DNA of 11,959 nucleotides from an uncultured Actinomycetes bacterium (GTDB lineage Bacteria; Actinomycetota; Acidimicrobiia; Acidimicrobiales; RAAP-2), in contig CAIKVF010000085.1 in NCBI GenBank assembly GCA_903830745.1, positions 1 to 11,959 of the forward strand. The letters are read 5' to 3'. The notes beneath the pieces are model-generated. The model was not told where the DNA came from. It searched no databases and worked only from the letters and a program-made list of their open reading frames with translations. Numbering within the stretch: position 1 is the first letter of the stretch; every line of letters starts with the position of its first letter. Made by a program: the position numbers and the translations under genes. This document shows, piece after piece, positions 6,897 to 11,959 of the stretch.

Positions 6897-7817
6897 ATGA
6901 CAACTGCACATTTAGTCCTGGCCCCAACGCTTTCGTACTTTCAAGCAATCTTTATGGGGATCCTTCAGGGAGTCACAGAGCTTTTCCCTATTTCGAGCCT
7001 CGGGCATGGTGTCCTTCTGCCAGCTCTTTTTGGATGGCACAACTTGGTGAGCAACCAAGGACAGCAGCAAGAGTTTTTTTTGACCTTCCTAGTTGGGCTG
7101 CACGTTGGAACAGCGCTTGGACTACTTGCGTACTACCGCTCAACCTGGTTCACCCTCTTTATGGGGCTCGGCCGTCAACTGAAGAAATCGCGCACAAGCG
7201 GTATCTCTTCGCTGTGGCGAATTAATGATGCTGCAATTGACAGGAACTACCGACGTCTTTTCATAATTTTGATTGGCAGCATTCCAGTAGGAATCGCTGG
7301 AATTCTTTTAGAAAAAGAATTGCGCGTACTTTTTGCGAAACCACTCGCTGCTGCAATCTTCCTTACCATTAACGGAATAATTTTTATCGCCATTGAACGA
7401 CTAATGCGCACTCGCGGCAAGCATGTCCAGATGCGGAAATTAGACAATCTAAGTGCAAGAAGTGCAATTTCAATTGGCTCAGCACAGGTCTTGGCGCTGT
7501 TCGCAGGAATATCACGAAGTGGAGTCACCATTGGTGCTGGACTTCTTGGTGATCTCACCCACGAAGACGCTGCGACATTCTCATTCTTGCTCGCAACACC
7601 AGTCATTCTCGGTGCTGGTCTCTACAAACTGCCATCTCTTATGGGCCATCTTGGCGATGGCGTTCGAATGCAAACACTCGTTGGTGCGATTTTCGCATTT
7701 GTTGCTTCGTACTTCTCAGTCAAGTTCTTAACCAAGTGGTTTTCTTCAAAAAACCTTGTCCCATTCGGGGTGTACTGCATCATTGTTGGACTGCTCTGCG
7801 TTATTCGCTTTGCTTAG
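6897..7817 (+). CDS. uppP: Undecaprenyl-diphosphatase (bacitracin resistance protein BacA/UppP)
   Basis: The 306-residue polytopic membrane protein has the two signatures of the UppP family. The first is QGVTELFPISSLGH (residues 24-37), with the acidic/polar pair Gln24 and Glu28 and the conserved His37. The second is AGISRSGVT (203-211), with the catalytic-type Arg207. The enzyme dephosphorylates undecaprenyl diphosphate at the outer face of the membrane, recycling the lipid carrier for peptidoglycan and other envelope polymers. Two small departures from the common motifs are Leu35 in SSLGH (usually SSTGH or SSSGH) and Ala203 where many members have Pro. It is somewhat longer than the usual 270-280 residues, with extra polar residues around 95-118. 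It starts divergently from the phosphatase gene, and its stop overlaps that of the convergent recR. Confidence 0.93.
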   Translation: MTTAHLVLAPTLSYFQAIFMGILQGVTELFPISSLGHGVLLPALFGWHNLVSNQGQQQEFFLTFLVGLHVGTALGLLAYYRSTWFTLFMGLGRQLKKSRTSGISSLWRINDAAIDRNYRRLFIILIGSIPVGIAGILLEKELRVLFAKPLAAAIFLTINGIIFIAIERLMRTRGKHVQMRKLDNLSARSAISIGSAQVLALFAGISRSGVTIGAGLLGDLTHEDAATFSFLLATPVILGAGLYKLPSLMGHLGDGVRMQTLVGAIFAFVASYFSVKFLTKWFSSKNLVPFGVYCIIVGLLCVIRFA

Positions 7818-8416
7818 TCTTTAAGAATTCGACGACCATCAATTGCGCGACCAAGTGTGATGTCATCAGCAAACTCCAAGTCGCCACCAACTGGTAGCCC
7901 ACTGGCGGGCTGAGAAACAACTAATCCAGGTAGTTGCAACAAACGACTTAAGTACATGGCAGTCGCCTCGCCCTCAACATTTGAGTTGAAGCACAAGATA
8001 ACTTCCTTCACTGGTTCATTGAGTCGGCGCACGAGTTCTTGGATACGAAGTCGGTCTGGTGAAACACCTTCGAGAGGGTTAAGGACTCCATGCAGCACAT
8101 GATATGTACCGCGGAAAGCACCAGAGCGTTCAACAGCAACTACATCGGGTGGGCTTTCAACAACACAAATGACTGTTTGGTCTCTGCGGTCATCACTGCA
8201 CACTTCACACAGTCCGCCGGTCTCAGCAATGTTGCAACAGCGCTCGCAGAATGAAAGCTTTGTTTTCATTTCATCGAGCGCTCTAGAAAGTCTTGCGACA
8301 TCTTCAGAGGGTTGGCGCATCATCCAAAATGCAATGCGCTGTGCAGACTTAGGTCCAACACCTGGGAACCTGCCTAACTCATCAACAACAGATTGCAGAG
8401 CGGGAGGGTAATTCAC
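7814..8416 (-). CDS. recR: Recombination mediator protein RecR
   Basis: The 200-residue protein is full length for RecR, which works with RecF/RecO to load RecA at single-strand gaps. Domains in order are an N-terminal helix-hairpin-helix (GRFPGVGPKSAQRIAF, 15-30), a four-cysteine zinc finger (Cys57, Cys60, Cys70, Cys73), a TOPRIM domain (VVESPPD with Glu87, and NVEGEATAMYL at 146-156), and the conserved tail ASGLPVGGDLEFADDITLGR (171-190). Its GTG start (8416-8414) overlaps the dnaX stop as GTGA, and GAGGAG lies 7 bases upstream inside dnaX. The two genes are therefore probably one coupled transcription unit, an old and common pairing. The stop codon overlaps the convergent uppP stop. Confidence 0.97.
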   Translation of the reverse strand: MNYPPALQSVVDELGRFPGVGPKSAQRIAFWMMRQPSEDVARLSRALDEMKTKLSFCERCCNIAETGGLCEVCSDDRRDQTVICVVESPPDVVAVERSGAFRGTYHVLHGVLNPLEGVSPDRLRIQELVRRLNEPVKEVILCFNSNVEGEATAMYLSRLLQLPGLVVSQPASGLPVGGDLEFADDITLGRAIDGRRILKD

Positions 8417-10086
8417 GAAATCTCCTCAGCACCTGGAAACATCTCGCTGATGAGATGGCCGGGTACTGAATCAACAACAACTGCGTCGCCTGTTGGCTCG
8501 TATTCATCTGGTGCTACTTCAACTTTTTTCTTTGCAACAACTGGCTCTGGAGCCGGAGCTGCTTTCGCGGCGTTCGCGTCAACAATCCAGTCAATTTGGA
8601 ATGTTGTCTTGAATTCATGGTCCATTGCGCTACGAAGACCTTGTGCAATGTGTTCGGTGTTTGCACGCATTTCTTCTGAAGGAAGGGCAACGGTTAGACG
8701 GTACCCATCGAGGGCAACAATCTGAGCATCACGAAGGAGAAGTTGCGCCGAGCGAGCAGTACGAGGAATCACTCGCTGCGTGAACCTCTCAGCGACATCA
8801 GCCAGTGTTAGCTCTGGTGCTTCTTCAGCAACTTTCTCAACCTTCTCCACCACTGGTTCGGGTGCAATTACAGGAACAGCTTTTGTTGGTGCAGCCTTCG
8901 TCGTAGAGCCAATTGGTCGCAGCAACGGAGCAGGAGCAGAAACTGGTGCATTACGTGGAACACCATATTCAAGTTTCTCAACTCGCTCAGCAAGCGCCTC
9001 AACGGTGGAGTCGAGTTCGGGTTTAACAAGTCGAACCAAAGCAATTTCGAGCATCACAATCTTCTCAGGTGCACTCTTCATTTCGCGCATTGCCTTACCG
9101 AGCGTTTCAAGAATACGAACCGTTCTCGCAAGACCAAGTTGTGAACCCCATGCGCTTAAACGTTCACGCTCCGCGTCAACAACATCAGCAACTTCAGGTG
9201 CTGCTAATAGCAAAAACACTTGGCGAACTTCCGCAGCAAAACTTTCTGCGAGTTGTTCAGGGTCCCAACCCTCACGTGTGAGAACTGCAAGAGCCTTCAG
9301 TGCAGCGACTGCATCATTTGATGCCAGAGCGCCAAACAGTTCTTCAAAGGCTGGTTGTGAATCATTTACAGAACCTGTTGCGATGAGTTGATCAAGTGCG
9401 CTGAGTGCATCACGAGCTGATCCACGTGCGAGTCGAACAGCAGCGTCAATTGTGGAGTCATCAACTTTCAACCCTGCAGCTTTTTCAACATCGTGCAGCA
9501 AGGAGCTCAGCGTGTCGCCACCAATAAGTCTGAACTCAAGGTGCTGCGTACGAGAGCGAATAGTCGGCAACACCTTGTGTGGGTCGGTGGTTGCGAGAAC
9601 AAAAACAACGTGTGATGGTGGTTCTTCGAGAGTCTTAAGTAGTGCTGCTGCAGCAGCCTTAGTTAGCTGGTGGACTTCGTCAAAGATGTAGACCTTCCAG
9701 CGACCTGGGGTCCCGTGCCATGCACCTGCAGTGATTTCACGAATGTCATCAACACCGTTATTAGACGCCGCGTCGAGTTCGGTGACATCAAGTGACGATC
9801 CTCTAGTAATTGCAATACAGCTTGCACACTTGTCACACGCGTCGCCGTCAACTGGATTTTCACAGTTGAGTGCCTTCGCAAGAATTCGTGCAGTTGTAGT
9901 TTTTCCTGTTCCACGTGGACCAGAGAAAAGGTATGCGTGTGAAACACGATCGTTTTTTACTGCGCCTTGCAAAGCGCGCACAACGTGATCTTGCCCACGA
10001 AGTTCAGCAAAACGATTTGGACGAAAACGCCTATAGAGAGAGGTCACCCCATCGAGTGATGTCGGGGTCGGTGTTGATTCAGCCAT
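8413..10086 (-). CDS. dnaX: DNA polymerase III subunit gamma/tau
   Basis: The 557-residue protein is the clamp-loader ATPase of the replicative polymerase. Visible are Walker A GPRGTGKTTTA (56-66), the zinc module Cys75, Cys84, Cys87 and Cys90, Walker B VYIFDEVHQ (132-140), and the arginine-finger motif SRT (178-180) where E. coli has SRC. The clamp-loader domains end near residue 365. A Pro/Ala/Glu-rich linker (about 385-420) follows, then a C-terminal domain around RTARSAQLLLRDAQIVALDG and an acidic tail ending MFPGAEEIS. The start ATG 10086 fits homologues (SLYRRFRP at 16-23) and has no Shine-Dalgarno; a -10 motif lies 6 bases upstream. The SRP RNA gene ends 30 bases upstream on the same strand, and recR is coupled downstream. 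Confidence 0.97.
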   Translation of the reverse strand: MAESTPTPTSLDGVTSLYRRFRPNRFAELRGQDHVVRALQGAVKNDRVSHAYLFSGPRGTGKTTTARILAKALNCENPVDGDACDKCASCIAITRGSSLDVTELDAASNNGVDDIREITAGAWHGTPGRWKVYIFDEVHQLTKAAAAALLKTLEEPPSHVVFVLATTDPHKVLPTIRSRTQHLEFRLIGGDTLSSLLHDVEKAAGLKVDDSTIDAAVRLARGSARDALSALDQLIATGSVNDSQPAFEELFGALASNDAVAALKALAVLTREGWDPEQLAESFAAEVRQVFLLLAAPEVADVVDAERERLSAWGSQLGLARTVRILETLGKAMREMKSAPEKIVMLEIALVRLVKPELDSTVEALAERVEKLEYGVPRNAPVSAPAPLLRPIGSTTKAAPTKAVPVIAPEPVVEKVEKVAEEAPELTLADVAERFTQRVIPRTARSAQLLLRDAQIVALDGYRLTVALPSEEMRANTEHIAQGLRSAMDHEFKTTFQIDWIVDANAAKAAPAPEPVVAKKKVEVAPDEYEPTGDAVVVDSVPGHLISEMFPGAEEIS

Positions 10087-10092
10087 GCAAGC

Positions 10093-10098
10093 ATGCTA
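10093..10098 (-). promoter_or_regulatory. Candidate leaderless -10 element for dnaX
   Basis: On the minus strand TAGCAT fits TANNNT and is followed by six bases, GCTTGC, and then the dnaX ATG. This matches the spacing at ccr and uppP. No ribosome site is present, which supports leaderless translation. The upstream -35 is not recognisable. Confidence 0.4.
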
Positions 10099-10116
10099 AC
10101 TGTGCCGCGTAACACT

Positions 10117-10246
10117 CCGAGGTCCAAAGCAGTGGTCAGGCGATCCGTGGCACCCGGCACAATCCGCTGAGAGCTGCTGGCTTCCGCCCCTGACTCGATT
10201 CACGAACGGCCGTCGCACGGGACCCGACCACCGCTTTCAACCTCGG
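10117..10246 (-). ncRNA. ffs: Small signal recognition particle RNA (4.5S-type)
   Basis: On the minus strand the apical domain reads GTCAGGGGCGGAAGCCAGCA, followed by GC. This is the universal SRP hairpin: the GGAA tetraloop (10185-10182) on a GGC/GCC stem, then the asymmetric UCAGG/AGCAG loop that binds Ffh, then GAG/CUC and AAUC/GAUU. The ends form a long helix: CCGAGGUUGAAAGC plus GGUGGUCGGG (10246-10223) pairs with CCUGACCACUGC plus UUUGGACCUCGG (10140-10117). Of 24 positions only one does not pair, allowing G-U pairs. No Alu domain is seen, so it is the short bacterial type. The RNA forms the SRP with Ffh for co-translational membrane targeting. Exact ends are inferred from the helix. 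The gene sits upstream of dnaX, next to tRNA-Ser and tadA, as in other actinobacteria. Confidence 0.88.
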
Positions 10247-10254
10247 CCTGAAAA

Positions 10255-10291
10255 GGCTAGCGGCTCCACCACTAGTGGGGCTCGGGTAGCC
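10255..10291. other. GC-rich hairpin between divergent ffs and tRNA-Ser
   Basis: An inner stem of 7 pairs (GCTCCAC 10263-10269 with GTGGGGC 10275-10281, including one G-T pair, loop CACTA) is enclosed by a 5-pair outer stem (GGCTA 10255-10259 with TAGCC 10287-10291). It has no U-tract on either strand. It lies where the promoters of the two divergent RNA genes must be, so it may be a regulatory site or chance structure. Confidence 0.3.
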
Positions 10292-10327
10292 TTGCGTGCC
10301 GGTATTGCATTTAGTAATCCCGGTTTT

Positions 10328-10415
10328 GGAGGAGTGCGAGAGCGGCCGAACCGGCACGCTTGGAAAGCGTGTGAAGGGCAACCTTCCGTGGGTTCGAATC
10401 CCACCTCCTCCGCCA
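10328..10415 (+). tRNA. tRNA-Ser (anticodon GGA)
   Basis: The 88-base gene folds as a class II tRNA. The acceptor GGAGGAG pairs with CTCCTCC (10405-10411), followed by discriminator G and an encoded CCA (10413-10415). The anticodon stem is CACGC/GCGTG with loop TTGGAAA, giving anticodon GGA, which reads serine codons UCC and UCU. A long variable arm (AAGG/CCTT) and the T arm GTGGG TTCGAAT CCCAC are present. It is followed 27 bases later by tadA on the same strand. Confidence 0.97.
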
Positions 10416-10442
10416 GTAACAACGAACAGAGAGGGGCAGTGC

Positions 10443-10904
10443 GTGAATGCAGCGAACGATGACATTGCATTTATGCGTCTAGCGATAGATGCCGCGAAAA
10501 ATGCTGCTGCTCACGATGATGTCCCTGTTGGCTGCGTTTTAGTTAAAGACGGCCACGTACTTGGTACCGGTGAAAACCGTCGCGAAATCGATCAAGACCC
10601 CACAGCACACGCAGAAGTTGTTGCACTGAGGAATGCTGCAAAGCAGTTGAGCGGATGGCGCATGGACGGCGTCACGGCGTACGTGACACTGGAGCCATGT
10701 GTGATGTGCGCTGGCGCACTACTTAACGCTCGCGTTTCTCGAGTTGTCATTGGCGCATCTGATGAAAAAGCTGGAGCAGTTGGCTCTCGATACAACTTGT
10801 TAAGCGACCCTCGACTACTTCACGAAGCAGAAATCACCTACGACGTACTTGGCGATGAGTCAGCGGTATTGCTGCGTGACTTTTTTGCTACACGTCGCCC
10901 CTAA
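10443..10904 (+). CDS. tadA: tRNA-specific adenosine deaminase
   Basis: The 153-residue protein is a zinc-dependent cytidine/deoxycytidylate deaminase-fold enzyme of normal TadA length. The zinc and catalytic motif HAE is at residues 56-58 (His56 ligand, Glu58 proton shuttle) and PCVMC at 85-89 (Cys86 and Cys89 ligands). The segments AGALLNARVSRVVIGA and KAGAVGSRYNLL are typical of TadA rather than of free-base deaminases. It converts the wobble adenosine of tRNA-Arg(ACG) to inosine and is usually essential. The start is GTG 10443, with GAGGGG (10431-10436) 6 bases upstream. The frame is open further upstream only because it runs through the tRNA gene. It lies between two tRNA-Ser genes and is probably co-transcribed with them. 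Confidence 0.95.
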   Translation: MNAANDDIAFMRLAIDAAKNAAAHDDVPVGCVLVKDGHVLGTGENRREIDQDPTAHAEVVALRNAAKQLSGWRMDGVTAYVTLEPCVMCAGALLNARVSRVVIGASDEKAGAVGSRYNLLSDPRLLHEAEITYDVLGDESAVLLRDFFATRRP

Positions 10905-10938
10905 AAGACACAAAGCACCGAGAAGTAGACTCATGCAC

Positions 10939-11026
10939 GGAAGCGTGCGAGAGCGGCCGAATCGGGCAGTCTCGAAAACTGCTGTGTCTACGGGCACCGT
11001 GGGTTCAAATCCCACCGCTTCCGCCA
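10939..11026 (+). tRNA. tRNA-Ser (anticodon CGA)
   Basis: This is an 88-base class II tRNA. The acceptor GGAAGCG pairs with CGCTTCC (11016-11022), then discriminator G and encoded CCA (11024-11026). The anticodon stem is GCAGT/ACTGC with loop CTCGAAA, giving anticodon CGA for serine codon UCG. A long variable arm and the T arm GTGGG TTCAAAT CCCAC follow. Its D-arm region is identical to that of the other tRNA-Ser gene in the window. It starts 34 bases after the tadA stop with no evident promoter of its own. Confidence 0.97.
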
Positions 11027-11029
11027 GTA

Positions 11030-11064
11030 AAAGAAACGGGTGACCAAAAGTCACCCGTTTCTTT
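11030..11064 (+). terminator. Intrinsic terminator after the tRNA-Ser/tadA unit
   Basis: A perfect 15-pair inverted repeat, AAAGAAACGGGTGAC (11030-11044) and GTCACCCGTTTCTTT (11050-11064), encloses a 5-base loop CAAAA. The 3' arm is U-rich. It lies 3 bases after the tRNA CCA end and is the only strong hairpin terminator seen in the window. It could act on both strands, because the left arm ends in an A-rich stretch. Confidence 0.9.
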
Positions 11065-11072
11065 ATGACCTA

Positions 11073-11100
11073 TTGACTTACGCAAAACGGGTACTACGCT
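11073..11100 (+). promoter_or_regulatory. Candidate promoter of the aminotransferase gene
   Basis: TTGACT (11073-11078) and TACGCT (11095-11100, a TANNNT box) are separated by 16 bases. Transcription would begin near 11107, leaving a leader of about 35 bases that carries the ribosome site GAGGAG (11131-11136). It lies just after the terminator of the preceding unit, as expected for a new transcription unit. Confidence 0.6.
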
Positions 11101-11141
11101 AGATACGTCTGGCAAATGCCAAAACACTCAGAGGAGTCGCT

Positions 11142-11959
11142 GTGGTCTCATCAATTGAATCTTCAGTAGGAACAGAGCGCAAGCTCGTAACTGCCATACC
11201 TGGACCGAAGTCGGTCGCAATGCACGAGCGCCGCAAGAAGTCAGTAAGCGCAGGGCTCACCCAAGGCTTCCCTATTTACATTGAGCGCGCTGAAGGAGCA
11301 ATTCTTCAAGACATCGATGGCAACCGAATTCTCGACCTTGGTTCAGGAATTGCGGTCACCACTATTGGTCACGCAGTCCCAGAACTCGTTGCTGCAGTTA
11401 GCGAGCAAGTCGCTGACTTCACCCACACATGCTTCATGGTGACTCCATATGAGAGCTACATCGAAGTATGTGAAGAACTTTCAAACATCACACCTGGCAC
11501 TCACGCCAAGACTTCAGCTCTCTTCAACTCAGGTGCCGAGGCAGTTGAGAACGCCGTGAAGATTGCGCGACTCGCAACTGGTCGCCAGGCAGTGATTGTT
11601 TTTGATCACGCATACCACGGACGTACAAACTTGACAATGGCGCTCACCGCTAAGAACATGCCGTACAAGGACCGCTTCGGTCCTTTTGCTGGCGAGATCT
11701 ACCGTATGCCAATGAGTTACCCGTTCCAGGACGGGCTCACTGGCCAAGAAGCTGCTGCACGCGTCATCAAGATGATCGAAACACAAGTTGGCGCAGGAAA
11801 TGTCGCCGCCCTTCTTATTGAACCAATTCAAGGTGAAGGTGGATTCATTGTCCCAGCCGCTGGATTCCTTCCAGCACTTTCAGAGTGGACAACTAAGAAT
11901 GGTGTTGTCTTTATTGCTGACGAAATTCAAAGTGGCTTCGGTCGTACTGGTGAATGGTT
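11142..11959 (+). CDS. gabT: 4-aminobutyrate aminotransferase (3' end outside window)
   Basis: The frame starts at GTG 11142, with GAGGAG (11131-11136) 5 bases upstream, and stays open to the window edge: 272 codons of an expected 430-450. It is a class III PLP-dependent aminotransferase. Visible motifs include LDLGSGIAVTTIGHAVPE, the cofactor-phosphate segment NSGAEAVENAVKIAR, AYHGRTNLTM, EPIQGEGGF and DEIQSGFGRTG. The last carries the Asp and Gln that contact the PLP ring. The PLP-binding lysine lies beyond the edge. The overall pattern is that of actinobacterial GabT, which transfers the amino group of GABA to 2-oxoglutarate, giving succinic semialdehyde. 5-aminovalerate or related omega-amino acids are possible alternative substrates. 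A following semialdehyde dehydrogenase would strengthen the call but cannot be seen. Confidence 0.9.
   Translation, partial: MVSSIESSVGTERKLVTAIPGPKSVAMHERRKKSVSAGLTQGFPIYIERAEGAILQDIDGNRILDLGSGIAVTTIGHAVPELVAAVSEQVADFTHTCFMVTPYESYIEVCEELSNITPGTHAKTSALFNSGAEAVENAVKIARLATGRQAVIVFDHAYHGRTNLTMALTAKNMPYKDRFGPFAGEIYRMPMSYPFQDGLTGQEAAARVIKMIETQVGAGNVAALLIEPIQGEGGFIVPAAGFLPALSEWTTKNGVVFIADEIQSGFGRTGEW

Noticed and set aside
8519..8530. A6 run in dnaX (8529-8524, minus strand) as a programmed -1 frameshift making a gamma form; the -1 frame stops at once at 8521-8519
   Set aside because: The zero-frame codons are AAG AAA AAA GTT, so the heptamer is G AAA AAA and not A AAA AAG. It lies only about 36 residues from the end of the protein, not after the clamp-loader domains. 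No upstream stimulatory Shine-Dalgarno was seen.
8780..9391. Plus-strand 203-codon open frame, Ser/Thr/Ala-rich
   Set aside because: It lies wholly antisense to dnaX, has low-complexity composition typical of a reverse-frame shadow, and has no ribosome site or domain.
10136..10470. Minus-strand open frames across ffs and tRNA-Ser, containing VGFEPT and FGRSRT
   Set aside because: These are the familiar false proteins translated from the antisense of tRNA-Ser genes. A matching one occurs at 10860-11054 over the second tRNA-Ser.
1..11959. Mobile elements, CRISPR arrays, phage or defence genes
   Set aside because: No transposase or integrase motifs, no spaced repeat arrays and no target-site duplications were seen. 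Every sizeable frame is accounted for by a housekeeping or metabolic gene.

Overview
The window looks like a chromosomal segment from a compact, moderate-GC actinobacterium, possibly a planktonic Acidimicrobiia-like lineage. The reasons are a streptomycete-like crotonyl-CoA carboxylase/reductase, a small epsilon-like subunit coupled to the carboxylase beta gene, the ffs/dnaX/recR/tadA/tRNA-Ser neighbourhood, and putative leaderless -10 motifs just before ATG codons. The lineage cannot be fixed from sequence reading alone.

Left part (1-6331): central carbon metabolism. The 3' end of an ethylmalonyl-CoA mutase gene (+) meets, tail to tail, a minus-strand cluster ccr, epimerase, pccB and a 59-residue epsilon-like protein. 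A LysE-type exporter (+) starts divergently from ccr, and an acetyl-CoA acetyltransferase (+) follows it. Together these supply acetoacetyl-CoA formation, reductive carboxylation of crotonyl-CoA, epimerisation and rearrangement of ethylmalonyl-CoA, and carboxylation of propionyl-CoA. That is a large part of the ethylmalonyl-CoA route for acetyl-CoA assimilation. The reductase, hydratase, methylsuccinyl-CoA and lyase steps, and the biotin-carrying alpha subunit, are not in the window.

Middle part (6328-10086): a SixA-type histidine phosphatase (-) with a tandem in-frame duplication, a UppP/BacA undecaprenyl-diphosphatase (+), and a dnaX-recR pair (-) with overlapping stop and start codons.

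Right part (10087-11959): the small SRP RNA gene (ffs, -) upstream of dnaX, then tRNA-Ser(GGA), tadA and tRNA-Ser(CGA) (+) ending in a strong hairpin terminator. A promoter and the 5' two thirds of a GABA-transaminase gene (+) run off the right edge.

Packing is very tight. The three convergent gene pairs have zero or negative spacing and several starts overlap the preceding stop. No gene-free stretch exceeds about 125 bases. No insertion sequences, CRISPR arrays, prophage genes or foreign-looking composition were seen. No wholly new system was found. The most interesting points are the small hidden epsilon-like gene, the operator-like repeat inside the pccB promoter, the duplication in the phosphatase, and the leaderless-type starts.
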